Assembly (NCBI RefSeq): GCF_013340935.1
Contig: NZ_WHOS01000066.1
Span: 1 to 40,855 of the forward strand
Source of the DNA: Azospirillum melinis
Lineage (GTDB): Bacteria > Pseudomonadota > Alphaproteobacteria > Azospirillales > Azospirillaceae
Reading direction: 5' to 3'
Length of the DNA stretch: 40,855 nt
Positions 7,931 through 15,681 of the stretch are shown here, one piece after another. A program made the translations under genes and the position numbers. Position 1 is the stretch's first letter. Each line of letters opens with the position of its first letter. The notes beneath the pieces are model-generated. The model was given only the letters and a program-made list of their open reading frames with translations, was not told the DNA's origin and did not search any database.

Positions 7931-7944
7931 TTGTTGCGGGTCAA
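7931..7944. promoter_or_regulatory. Dnr/NnrR-type box between the regulator gene and nnrS
   Basis: TTGTTGCGGGTCAA matches TTG-N8-CAA, and its right half (GTCAA) is identical to that of the ubiT box. It lies 62 bases before the nnrS ATG and 64 before the regulator start, centred in the divergent region, so it could serve both genes. Confidence 0.6.
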
Positions 7945-8005
7945 AGCGCGAAATCCGGCATGCCGCCAGAATGGCCGCAGCATCCCAGGGAAAGCACCCC
8001 GCGCC

Positions 8006-9148
8006 ATGTCCACCCCCATTACAGGTGCCGCCTCCGGCGCCGTCACCAGCGCCCACCGGACGATGTACCCGGCCGCGGCGCTCTATGCGGCGCTTGCCGT
8101 CCCGCTGTGGCTGGCGCAGGCCGGCGGCCTGCTGCCGGCGGGCTGGTCGCCGGCCGTACATGCGCATGAGATGACGCTGGGCTATGCGCTGGCAGTGGTC
8201 GGCGGCTTCCTGATGACCCGGCTGTCGCGTCCTATGCTGGCGGTGGCCCTTCTGTCCTGGCTCGCCGGCCGGCTGGTTTTGCTGCCGGGGCTGCCGCCGC
8301 TGCTGGCACTGCCGCTCTGCTTCGCCTATCCGCTGCTGCTGTTCGTCGTCGCCGGCCTGCCCTTCCTGCGCACCGGCCGCAGCGGCCACAACGCGGTGTT
8401 CGGCCCGCTGATCGGCGCCTTCCTCGGTGCCGAGGCGCTGTTCTGGGCCGGGGAACTGGGCCTTGTCCCCGGCAACGGCCAGCCCGTCGCCCTGCTGCTG
8501 ATCGCCACGCTGCTGCTGGCCATGGGCGGGCGCGTCATCCCCGCCGCCACCGCCGGTGCCCTGCGCCGCCAGGGCGTCACCCTCGCGCACCGGGTTCAGC
8601 CGAGGCTGGAGGCGATGGGCATCGCCGGGGCCGCCCTCTGCCTGCTGTCGGCCACCAGCGGCCTGCTGCCCCTCGCCGGTGCCATGGGTGCCGCGATGGC
8701 CGGGACGAGCGCGCTGCTGCGGCTCGCCCGCTGGAAGCCCCATCTGCTGCTGCGCCGGCCGGAGATCGCCAGCCTGCATCTGGGCTATCTCTGCCTCGGC
8801 GCCGGCTGGCTGCTGACCGCCGGCACGGCGTTGTCCGGCCTGCCGCCCGCCGCCGGCTGGCACATGCTGGGGGTCGGCGCGCTCGGCATCCTCGCCAGCG
8901 CCATGACGATCCGCACCACCCTGCAACGCGAAGCGGAGCCGGAGCGTTTCCCACCGGCCGCGACCGTCGCCGTCGGGCTGATCGCCCTGGCGGCGGTTCT
9001 CCGCCTGACGGCGGTCCGGTGGCCGTCGATGACGCTGCTGACCGCCGCGGCGACCGCCTGGACACTCGGCCAGCTGCTGACCGCCGGGGTGCTGCTCACC
9101 CGGCCGCGACGGTCACGCCGACGGCAGGACGCGCTGCAGGAAGTCTAG
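8006..9148 (+). CDS. nnrS: NnrS family heme-copper membrane protein
   Basis: A 380-residue polytopic membrane protein with about 11-12 hydrophobic segments from end to end. Family marks are the early HAHEM motif in the second segment, GGRVIPAATAGALR around residue 175, and late MTIRTTLQR. NnrS proteins bind heme and copper and protect cells from nitric oxide-derived stress during denitrification. Start ATG 8006 precedes a short alanine/threonine-rich N-terminus; open frames extend far upstream but overlap the regulator gene in antisense and are not credible. It is transcribed divergently from the Dnr/NnrR-like gene with a shared box. Its last 36 bases overlap the convergent esterase gene. Confidence 0.9.
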   Translation: MSTPITGAASGAVTSAHRTMYPAAALYAALAVPLWLAQAGGLLPAGWSPAVHAHEMTLGYALAVVGGFLMTRLSRPMLAVALLSWLAGRLVLLPGLPPLLALPLCFAYPLLLFVVAGLPFLRTGRSGHNAVFGPLIGAFLGAEALFWAGELGLVPGNGQPVALLLIATLLLAMGGRVIPAATAGALRRQGVTLAHRVQPRLEAMGIAGAALCLLSATSGLLPLAGAMGAAMAGTSALLRLARWKPHLLLRRPEIASLHLGYLCLGAGWLLTAGTALSGLPPAAGWHMLGVGALGILASAMTIRTTLQREAEPERFPPAATVAVGLIALAAVLRLTAVRWPSMTLLTAAATAWTLGQLLTAGVLLTRPRRSRRRQDALQEV

Positions 9149-9781
9149 GCCGAGCTGCGCACCGGCGGCGGTGATGGTGTGGGGAACGCCGCGCAGCAGA
9201 TGCTCCTCCACCGCGAAGCCGGCGGAGCGGAAATGCGTGGCGGCGGCCTGCACCACGGCGGGCGGCATGATGCTGTCAGCCGCACCGCCGACCATCAGGA
9301 TCGGCGGACGCCGGCCCGACCCGTCGGGGGTTGGAACCGGCGCCGCGATGCGGCCGGCGAAGGCGACGACCGCCCCACAGCGCTCCGGGGCGGTCATGGC
9401 GAGATGCAGCGCCATGATGCTGCCCTGGCTGAAGCCGACCAGCGCCACATCGGCGGGGGAGACACCTGCCCGCTGCCGTTCGGCCTCGATCAGGTCGGCC
9501 AGCGCCGGCAGGGCGGCGGCGACGCGGGCGGGACGATTCTCCTCCGTCACACCGGCGATGCTGAACCACTGATGCCCGTTGCCCATGTCGAACGGCTGCG
9601 GCGCGTTTGGCGCCACGAAGGCGGTGTCGGGAAGCGCCCCCCGCCATGCCTGGGCCAGGGGCATCAGGTCGGCACCCGACGACCCGACACCATGCAGCAG
9701 GATGACCAGCCGCCGTGCCACCCCGGAGGCCGGGGCCAGGCGCAGGACCTCGCCGGAACCGTCTGATGTGCTGCTGCTCAT
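9113..9781 (-). CDS. Alpha/beta hydrolase, phospholipase/carboxylesterase family
   Basis: A 222-residue serine hydrolase of the small carboxylesterase type. Visible features are the oxyanion loop LLHGVGSSGADL, the APNAPQPFD segment, the nucleophile elbow GFSQGS, the acid in GGAADSIMPP, and the histidine in GVPHTI, in the expected order and spacing. Length matches the family (about 210-230). The ATG at 9781 was chosen because family homology begins just after it, although the frame is open upstream. It follows the glutathionyl-hydroquinone reductase gene by 28 bases, suggesting co-transcription. The 3' end overlaps nnrS tail to tail by 36 bases. The substrate is unknown. Confidence 0.88.
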   Translation of the reverse strand: MSSSTSDGSGEVLRLAPASGVARRLVILLHGVGSSGADLMPLAQAWRGALPDTAFVAPNAPQPFDMGNGHQWFSIAGVTEENRPARVAAALPALADLIEAERQRAGVSPADVALVGFSQGSIMALHLAMTAPERCGAVVAFAGRIAAPVPTPDGSGRRPPILMVGGAADSIMPPAVVQAAATHFRSAGFAVEEHLLRGVPHTITAAGAQLGLDFLQRVLPSA

Positions 9782-9809
9782 GGAAACCACCCTTCCTGCC
9801 GTTGCCGTG

Positions 9810-10811
9810 TCACGCCCGCTGCCAGATGCCCTTGCCCGGCAGCCGGTCGCGGTCATGCGGACGGTCGAAATCCAGCGCCGGCCCCTTCGGCACGATCAGC
9901 GTCGGGTTGATCGCCGGGTTGGTATAGTAGCCGGCCTTGATGTCGTCGATCTTCACCGTGTCGCGGATGCCCGGCCACTGGTACAGCTCGCGCAGATAGG
10001 CCGACAGGTTCGGATAATCCTCGATCCGCCGCAGGTTGCACTTGAAGGCGCCGTGATAGGCGGCGTCGAAGCGCACCAGCGTCACGAACAGGCGCCAGTC
10101 GGCCTCGGTCAGATGCTCCCCCGCCAGATAGCGGCTGGCCGACAGCCGCTCCTCCAGCCGGTCGAGCGTGGCGAACAGCGCCTCGAACGCCTCGTCGTAG
10201 CTGGCCTGCGACTTGGCGAAGCCGCAGCGGTACACGCCGTTGTTGACGGTCGTGTAGACCAGCTCGTTCCAGCGGTCGATCTCCGGCCGCAGCGGCTTGG
10301 GATAGAGGTCCAGCCGGTTGCCGGTCAGCCCATCGAAGGCGCTGTTCAGGATGCGGATGATGTCCGCCGACTCGTTGTTGACGATGCGGCCTTCCTCCCG
10401 GTCCCACAGCACCGGGACCGACACCTTGCCGGTGTAGGTCGGGTCGCTCGCCGTATAGAGGCTGTAATGGTGGCGGAAGCGGCCGACGCGCGGTCCGCCG
10501 TCCTGCTCCTCGCCATAGACCCAGCCATCCTCGCCCAGCACCGGCTCGGCGGCGGACATGCCGATCACCCCCTCCAGCCCCTTCAGCGCGCGGACGATCA
10601 GCGTGCGCGAGGCCCAGGGACACAGGTAGGAGACATAGAGGTGATAGCGCCCGGCCGACGCCGGCAGGGTGGGGCGCCCATTCTCATCCGGCGCGCCATC
10701 CGGCGTGATCCAGTCGCGGAAGCGGGTCGGCTCGCGGTGGAAGGCGCCGCCCTTGATCTCGCTGGCCGCGATGTCGCCCTTTTCCCAAACACCGTTCACA
10801 AGCTGCGGCAT
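9810..10811 (-). CDS. Glutathionyl-hydroquinone reductase (YqjG/PcpF type)
   Basis: A 333-residue Xi-class glutathione transferase that reduces glutathionyl-hydroquinones to hydroquinones. The catalytic cysteine is C64 in SYLCPWA, which replaces the serine or tyrosine of ordinary transferases. The thioredoxin-like part includes VPVLWDREEGRIVNNESADI (about 133-153), and the all-helical part includes YRCGFAKSQ, LAGEHLTEADWRLFVTLVRFD and the C-terminal KIDDIKAGYY. Length fits the family (about 325-330). GAGGAACC lies just before the ATG. It is first in a likely two-gene unit with the esterase. Its role in repairing damaged quinone adducts fits a window rich in quinone genes, but no direct link is shown. 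Confidence 0.92.
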   Translation of the reverse strand: MPQLVNGVWEKGDIAASEIKGGAFHREPTRFRDWITPDGAPDENGRPTLPASAGRYHLYVSYLCPWASRTLIVRALKGLEGVIGMSAAEPVLGEDGWVYGEEQDGGPRVGRFRHHYSLYTASDPTYTGKVSVPVLWDREEGRIVNNESADIIRILNSAFDGLTGNRLDLYPKPLRPEIDRWNELVYTTVNNGVYRCGFAKSQASYDEAFEALFATLDRLEERLSASRYLAGEHLTEADWRLFVTLVRFDAAYHGAFKCNLRRIEDYPNLSAYLRELYQWPGIRDTVKIDDIKAGYYTNPAINPTLIVPKGPALDFDRPHDRDRLPGKGIWQRA

Positions 10812-10846
10812 CGCGGTTCCTCCGGTTCAATCGGCACATATGCGAA

Positions 10847-10866
10847 GGGGCCGGCGAACCGGCCCC
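10847..10866 (-). terminator. Hairpin downstream of yceI
   Basis: GGGGCCGG-CGAA-CCGGCCCC forms a perfect 8-base stem with a 4-base loop, 34 bases beyond the yceI stop codon. The minus-strand 3' side has only a short TT, so it may be a weak intrinsic terminator or a 3' end stabiliser. Confidence 0.5.
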
Positions 10867-10899
10867 TCTTACTCTGCAACAGTCGAAGACTGCCCGCGA

Positions 10900-11484
10900 T
10901 CAGGACTTGACCGCTTCGACCTCGATCAGCAGCTGGATGTCGTCGCCGATGGCCGGGGCGCCGTACTTCATGCCGAACTCGGTGCGCTTGACCGTGCCGC
11001 GGGCGGAGAAGCCGGCGGTCTCCAGCTTGCTGGCCGGGCTGACGCCGTCCTTGTTGAAGGTGATGTCCAGCACCACCGGCTTGGTCACGCCCAGCATGGT
11101 CAGGTCGCCATGCAGCTTGCCGGTCTTGTCGCCGGTCTTCTCGATCTTCGTGCTCTTGAAGGTCATCTTCGGGAACTCCTTCGCATTGAAGAAGTCCGGG
11201 GAGCGCAGATGCTCGTCACGCTTGGCGTGGTTGGTGTCGACGCTGGCGGTGTCGATGGTGACGTTGACCACGCTCTTCTCGACGGCGTCCTTGTCGAAGG
11301 TCACGTCGCCGCCGACCGTGTTGAAGCGGCCGATCACGTTGGAGAAGGCAACGTGGTTGACGATGAAGGCGACCGCCGTGTGCGCCGGATCGATCTTGTA
11401 GCTGACCGGGGCGGCGAAGGCGGGGGCAACGGCACCGGTCGCCGTCGCGACGAACAGGGCGGCGGCAAACAGGGTCTTCTTCAT
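10900..11484 (-). CDS. YceI family periplasmic lipid-binding protein
   Basis: A 194-residue protein with a signal peptide (MKKTLFAAALFVATATGAVA, cut near APAFA-AP). The mature domain has the YceI lipocalin-like signature: YKIDPAHTAVAFIVNH near the start, GRFNTVGGDVTFD, HAKRDEHLRSPDFFNA, FPKMTF, and a final GDDIQLLIEVEA. YceI proteins bind polyisoprenoid or amphiphilic lipids in the periplasm; the physiological role varies. It starts 44 bases after an integral membrane protein gene on the same strand. In many bacteria yceI pairs with a cytochrome b561, but the partner here does not look like one. A hairpin follows the gene. Confidence 0.9.
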   Translation of the reverse strand: MKKTLFAAALFVATATGAVAPAFAAPVSYKIDPAHTAVAFIVNHVAFSNVIGRFNTVGGDVTFDKDAVEKSVVNVTIDTASVDTNHAKRDEHLRSPDFFNAKEFPKMTFKSTKIEKTGDKTGKLHGDLTMLGVTKPVVLDITFNKDGVSPASKLETAGFSARGTVKRTEFGMKYGAPAIGDDIQLLIEVEAVKS

Positions 11485-11528
11485 GAACGGAACTCCGGAA
11501 ATCAGGATTGACTGGAAGGAAGGCGGGA

Positions 11529-12374
11529 TCAGTAGGGCGACGCTTCGCCGCCGGTCAGCGCGAAGGCCGCGCCGATGGCGACCAGCGCCGGAAGGACCGC
11601 GACCACCGTGACGGCGGCCGACGAGGCGGCGCGGCCGATCAGTCCGTCGCCCAGGGGAATGAAGCGGCGGACATGGCCGGCGAACAGGGCGGGCAGGGCC
11701 AGCAGCAGCACCGCGGCCTGGGTCTGGGTGAACAGGGCCAGCACGGCGGCCAGCAGGACGGCGATGCCGGTGGCAACCCGGCCCGACAGGCCCCAGCCAT
11801 GGCGCTCCACCGGCCAGTTCCACAACAGGAACCCACCGGCCGACGCCGCCAGCGCCAGCGCCATCTGGGCGATGGAGGCCGAGGAGCCGATCAGCGCGGT
11901 GCCGCCGACGGCCAGCGCCAGCGCCAGCAGCGTGGCGGCCGGCGCCGTCGGGCTCTCGCCCTCCTGCGTTTCCGAACCGCGGGCAAAAGCGACCCACGCT
12001 GCCGTGCCGAGCAGGACGACAAGGCTGACGATCGCCGCTGCGGAGTCGAGCGCGGGCAGGGCGATCCACAGCAGCGACGCGGCCAGCCAGACCGCCAGCA
12101 CGGCCGAAGCGACCCGGCCGCGGATCCCCGCCACATCGGCGACCACGCCGATCAGCAGTCCGGCGGCGGACGCCCAGAACAGCTTGCCTATGCTCGACGG
12201 CGGCGGCAGGGCCGGCAGGCCGATCACCAGCGCGAAGACGACCAGGAAGCCGGCGGCGATGCCGGCCGCCGCCAGCGGGCGGCGCAGCAGGTGCAGCGCG
12301 CCGACCAGGATCAGGCCGACCAGCAGCGGCAGCACGCTGGATTGGACGAAGGGGTCTTGAAGCAGCTCGGACAT
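11529..12374 (-). CDS. Polytopic membrane protein, unknown function
   Basis: A 281-residue protein almost entirely made of hydrophobic segments, about eight to nine, starting PFVQSSVLPLLVGLILVGAL. Short charged loops include LLRRP, ARGSETQEGES and GHVRRFIPLGDG. I do not recognise the family, and I see no histidine pattern for heme b. The ATG at 12374 was chosen because the hydrophobic pattern begins there; upstream the open frame enters the LysR gene in antisense. It is the first gene of a likely operon with yceI and is divergent from the LysR gene, which probably controls it. Confidence 0.6.
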   Translation of the reverse strand: MSELLQDPFVQSSVLPLLVGLILVGALHLLRRPLAAAGIAAGFLVVFALVIGLPALPPPSSIGKLFWASAAGLLIGVVADVAGIRGRVASAVLAVWLAASLLWIALPALDSAAAIVSLVVLLGTAAWVAFARGSETQEGESPTAPAATLLALALAVGGTALIGSSASIAQMALALAASAGGFLLWNWPVERHGWGLSGRVATGIAVLLAAVLALFTQTQAAVLLLALPALFAGHVRRFIPLGDGLIGRAASSAAVTVVAVLPALVAIGAAFALTGGEASPY

Positions 12375-12447
12375 GGGGGAAAGCCGGGTCTCGATAAGGT
12401 GGCGCAGGTTGCGCTTGGTCGGGACCCTAACCTGTGCTCTGGTAAGC

Positions 12448-12466
12448 GCAAATTCGGGAGATTTGC
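12448..12466. promoter_or_regulatory. Inverted repeat, candidate LysR operator
   Basis: GCAAAT-TCGGGAG-ATTTGC is a perfect 6-base inverted repeat with a 7-base spacer, in the divergent region 32 bases before the LysR start. Position and size suit a LysR recognition site controlling both directions. Confidence 0.5.
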
Positions 12467-12497
12467 AAAAAGCATATGCAGGAATGAGCGGGAATAA

Positions 12498-13406
12498 ATG
12501 ATAGGTAGCAGCAATTGGGATGATTTTCGCTATCTGCTGGCGGTGGCGCGGCATGGGTCGCTGTCGGCGGCGGCGCGCGTCCTCGGGGTGAACCACAGCA
12601 CGGTTCTGCGCCGGGTGACGGCGCTGGAGCAGGCGATGGGCGCACGCCTGTTCGACAAGCTGCCCGGCGGCTATGTGCTGACCGCGGCGGGCGACGAGAT
12701 GCAGCGGGTGGCACAGAAGATGGAGGAGGATCTGGCCGCCGCCAACCGCCTGCTGTCCGGCCGCGACACCCGGATCAGCGGCAGCTTGCGCGTGACCACC
12801 GTCGACATCCTGACGCTCTACGTCCTGCCGCGCCACATCGCCGCCTTCCGCCGCCGCCACCCCGACCTGCGGGTCGATCTGGTGGCGGCGGAGGCCTCGC
12901 TCAGCCTGACCCGGCGCGAGGCCGACGTGGCGATCCGCGCCACCACCAGCCCGCCGGAAAATCTGGTCGGCCGCGCGGTGTCCGGCCTCGCCTTCGCCGT
13001 CTATGGCGGCGCCGGCTATCTGGAGGAGGCGGGCGAAGGCGGCGATCTCGACCGCCACCCCTGGGTCGGGCTGGACGAGTCCTTCGACCACACCAACCTC
13101 GCCGACTGGATGAAGCGGACGGTCCCGGCGGACTCGGTCCGCTACCGCGTCAATTCGGTGGCGGGGGCGGTGGAGGCGGTGCGGGCCGGGATCGGGCTTG
13201 GCCTGCTGCCCTGCGGCGTGGTCGACCGCGACCCCGCCTTCCGCCGCGTCGGCGACCCGGTGCCGGAGGCCGACGCGAAGCTCTGGCTGCTGACCCACGA
13301 GGATCTGCGCCACATGGGCCGCGTCCGCGCCTTCCTCGACTTCATGGCCGACGCCCTGACCCGCGAGCGCGACCTCCTGGAGGGACGCTGTCCGTGGTTG
13401 GAATGA
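12498..13406 (+). CDS. LysR-family transcriptional regulator
   Basis: A 302-residue regulator. The winged helix spans about residues 5-65 (WDDFRYLLAVARHGSLSAAA, then VNHSTVLRRVTALEQAMGARLF). A linker helix follows, and a two-lobed effector domain runs from about 93 to 290 (SGSLRVTTVDI, then the later VRAGIGLGLLPCGVVD). It belongs to the HTH subgroup seen in regulators with NWDDFRYLLAV-type starts, often autoregulated. It is divergent from the membrane protein-yceI pair, its likely target. The effector is unknown. The gene is followed immediately by a palindromic dispersed repeat that may act as transcription end. Confidence 0.9.
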   Translation: MIGSSNWDDFRYLLAVARHGSLSAAARVLGVNHSTVLRRVTALEQAMGARLFDKLPGGYVLTAAGDEMQRVAQKMEEDLAAANRLLSGRDTRISGSLRVTTVDILTLYVLPRHIAAFRRRHPDLRVDLVAAEASLSLTRREADVAIRATTSPPENLVGRAVSGLAFAVYGGAGYLEEAGEGGDLDRHPWVGLDESFDHTNLADWMKRTVPADSVRYRVNSVAGAVEAVRAGIGLGLLPCGVVDRDPAFRRVGDPVPEADAKLWLLTHEDLRHMGRVRAFLDFMADALTRERDLLEGRCPWLE

Positions 13407-13416
13407 CCGATAAATG

Positions 13417-13475
13417 CCCTCTCCCGCCCCGGGAGAGGGAGGGGACCCACGCCAAAGGCGTGGGGAGGGTGAGGG
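13417..13475 (+). repeat. Dispersed palindromic repeat, copy 1
   Basis: Begins with CCCTCTCCC-GCCCC-GGGAGAGGG, then a second hairpin CCCACGCC-AAA-GGCGTGGG, and ends GGAGGGTGAGGGG. It starts 10 bases after the LysR stop codon. It is related in inverted orientation to copy 2 at 13531-13590; the pair could pair with each other or each end transcription of one of the two convergent genes. Confidence 0.75.
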
Positions 13476-13530
13476 GGAGAGCAAGGATCCCGAACCGCAT
13501 GGCCCCGAACCGCATGGATCTTTGGATAAC

Positions 13531-13590
13531 CCCTCACCCTTCCCACCGCTTCGCGGCGGGCCCCTTCCCTCTCCCGGGGCGGGAGAGGGA
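13531..13590 (-). repeat. Dispersed palindromic repeat, copy 2, overlapping the helicase gene end
   Basis: Read on the minus strand it repeats copy 1: CCCTCTCCC-GCCCC-GGGAGAGGG, then CCCGCCGC-GAA-GCGGTGGG, then AAGGGTGAGGGG. The second hairpin differs from copy 1 on both sides yet still pairs, with one G-U pair. The helicase frame runs through it, so its last 18 or so residues are encoded by the repeat. Confidence 0.75.
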
Positions 13591-15381
13591 GCTATACGGG
13601 ATGGCCTGACCCCGCCGCCGGGTCGACCATGTGAATTGCGGATCGTCGAGGATCAGGTGCCGGTGGTCCGACAGCCGGTTGCGCTCCAGCCAGCCGACCG
13701 TCGCCTCCAGCTCCGACAGAGTCATTTCGGAGCGCGCCTTCTTCATCAGCCGCTTCAGCACGGCGTTGTAGATGTGGTAGCCGGTCGGCCCCTCGGTGAC
13801 GAGGTTGTTGTCCTCGTCCTCGATCACCTGGGCCGCAACCAATTGCCCGATGCGCTGGCGCAGGTGATGCTCCGCCGCACTCGGCGTCAGCGGCAGCTCC
13901 CCCGGATCCCGCCCCTGCGCACCGAAATCCGGCCCCGGCGCCACCACCGCGAAGCTCAGCGCCGTGGCGTTGGATTCCAGCGGAATGATCTCCGGTTCCC
14001 GCTCCGTCGAGCGTTCGAAGGGAAGCTCCTGCTGCGGCCTGCGGGTCTTCACCATGGCGCGGGTGCCCTGCTGGGTCTCCACCATGGTGCGGAACTGTTC
14101 GAACAGCGCGTCGGACGGGTGGTAGACCAGCGCCCGCTGCCGGTCGTAGGGGCCGCCATGCGGGTCCACCCGCGTCGCCCGCGCGATGGCCTGCTCCAGC
14201 CAGGGGCGGGAGCGGATGTGCGTCAGGCAGGCGACATGGGTGATCGACGGCGCGTCCAGCCCCTCATACGCCATGGCGACGGACACCAGCACCGCCGGTT
14301 CGGGACGCAGGCGGAAAGCGGCGACCACCTCCTGCGCATCGCGGCACTCGGAAATGGCGAGCCGCGCCATGCGCCCCGCCTGCGCCTTCGGCATCCAGCC
14401 CTGCAGCGTCTCCAGATAGAAGCGCGCCGTTCCCTGGTCGGGGGCGATCACCAGCAGCTTGCCAAGCCCCGGATCGTCGCGACCCGCCGGCAGCTTCAGT
14501 TCCGCCCGCCGCTTCGCCCGATGCTCCCGGCAGGAGCGGTAGGCTTCCCGCAGCATCGCCTGGGCGAAGCCGGTGCGCAGCGCGGTGAACAGGGCGTCGC
14601 GCGTGTTCTCCCCCGCCTTGGACAGGGAATCGACCCAGCGGTTGGTCCGCTCCGCATCCAGCCAGGAGGCCGTGCCGTCCATCGCCCCGAAGGTGACCGG
14701 CAGGATCGCCTTCTCCGCCAGCGCCTGCCGCCGCGAATATCCCACCACCGCCCAGCCCGGCGCCTTGAAGTCGACCTCCCGCACCTTCCGCGTTCCCTGC
14801 GGCGCACGGTAGGGCAGCCACAGGATCGGCCGGCCGTCGGCGCGCTCCAGCGTCCCGCTCATCAGCAGACGGGCCGACGCATTCTCCAGCAGCGGCAGGA
14901 TCGACCGGCTCCAGGCGGTTTCCTCCTCCACCGCCGCCATGCGGTCGGTGTCGAAGACCGCCGGCAGATGGTGCAGCTCGTCCACCGCCAGCAGGTAGCG
15001 GTGGCGGCGGAACTCCTGCAGATGCAGGTCCGGTGCTGCGGCCACCGCCTGATAGGTGGTGACGTAGCCCTGCAAACCGCGGCAGAGGTCGCGCCCGTTC
15101 TCCGCCGCGCGCAGGGCAAGGTTGTGTCCCAACACCTCGCGCCAGCGCGGATCGACGAAGGCCTCCTCCGCCTGCTGGCGCAGGCTGTCGCGCGGCACGA
15201 TCCAGCAGACCCGGTCGATCCGCCCGGCCTTGTGCAGCGCCGCCGCCATGATCACCGGCAGCAGCGATTTCCCCCCGCCGGGCGTCACCGCCGCCAGAAC
15301 GTCGCGAACCTCCGTCTGCTGCTGGCCGATGGCGTTGGCGATGGCGCTGACCAGTTGCTGATGGGTTCTCAGCTGCGGCAT
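13534..15381 (-). CDS. Stand-alone superfamily 2 DEAD/DEAH-type helicase
   Basis: A 615-residue predicted ATP-dependent DNA or RNA translocase. Motifs in order: an N-terminal LRTHQQ, Walker A TPGGGKS (33-39), the motif II box DELH (134-137), motif III MSGT (174-177), then the second RecA-like domain with AMAYEGLDAPSITHV and motif VI QAIARATRVD. The C-terminal 150 residues include a proline/glutamate-rich linker and a small helical domain (TLSELEATVGWLERN). No methylase, nuclease or specificity subunit is adjacent, so it does not look like part of a restriction system. ATG 15381 was chosen because the RxHQ-type motif normally opens the protein; the upstream extension is arginine-rich and atypical. 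The extreme C-terminus is supplied by a dispersed repeat. The role is unknown. Confidence 0.82.
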   Translation of the reverse strand: MPQLRTHQQLVSAIANAIGQQQTEVRDVLAAVTPGGGKSLLPVIMAAALHKAGRIDRVCWIVPRDSLRQQAEEAFVDPRWREVLGHNLALRAAENGRDLCRGLQGYVTTYQAVAAAPDLHLQEFRRHRYLLAVDELHHLPAVFDTDRMAAVEEETAWSRSILPLLENASARLLMSGTLERADGRPILWLPYRAPQGTRKVREVDFKAPGWAVVGYSRRQALAEKAILPVTFGAMDGTASWLDAERTNRWVDSLSKAGENTRDALFTALRTGFAQAMLREAYRSCREHRAKRRAELKLPAGRDDPGLGKLLVIAPDQGTARFYLETLQGWMPKAQAGRMARLAISECRDAQEVVAAFRLRPEPAVLVSVAMAYEGLDAPSITHVACLTHIRSRPWLEQAIARATRVDPHGGPYDRQRALVYHPSDALFEQFRTMVETQQGTRAMVKTRRPQQELPFERSTEREPEIIPLESNATALSFAVVAPGPDFGAQGRDPGELPLTPSAAEHHLRQRIGQLVAAQVIEDEDNNLVTEGPTGYHIYNAVLKRLMKKARSEMTLSELEATVGWLERNRLSDHRHLILDDPQFTWSTRRRGQAIPYSSLSRPGRGKGPAAKRWEG

Positions 15382-15681
15382 TCCACCCTGCTGGCTGTGG
15401 CACGAGGGAGGAGCAAGCCTAAAGTGCCGAGAGTCCCCCGGTCTTGAGCGCAATCGTAGGTAACGAGCCTCAGGGGGAGTAATGCCGCCACCGGTCGGGT
15501 GGAGCGATGAGCGCCACCTAAGCCTTATGAGCACGCCGCCCTGCGGCATTCTGATGTACGCACCTGAAATTCCGCACATGCGAACCTCTCAGCATCAAAG
15601 CCAACCGGCCAAAAGGCAGAGCACAAGCTGAAGCTCAAGATTTGAGTTGCGCACCTCAAAATGCAGGAATATGTTCGCGGC
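15382..15681. other. Divergent regulatory region between helicase and LacI-family genes
   Basis: About 300 non-coding bases. They hold the palindrome at 15641-15660 and a partial copy of its right half, TACGCACCTGAAA (15557-15569), 91 bases upstream. CTCAA-GAT-TTGAG (15633-15645) overlaps the palindrome. No gene is supported in this stretch. Confidence 0.5.
15641..15660. promoter_or_regulatory. 20-base palindrome, candidate LacI-family operator
   Basis: TTTGAGTTGCGCACCTCAAA is symmetrical except for one base pair and is centred on TGCGCA. It has the even-length, centre-CG symmetry typical of LacI-family operators and lies just ahead of the regulator's likely start (15682), so it fits autorepression and control of the xyl genes. 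Confidence 0.6.

Noticed and set aside
13534..15381. Helicase as part of a restriction-modification system
   Set aside because: No methyltransferase, nuclease domain or specificity gene is found on either side.
15402..15420. Sigma-54-like TGGCAC element
   Set aside because: The matching TTGC half at the right spacing is missing.
13414..15447. Long plus-strand open frame opposite the helicase gene
   Set aside because: It begins in the dispersed repeat and runs antisense to a protein with intact helicase motifs.
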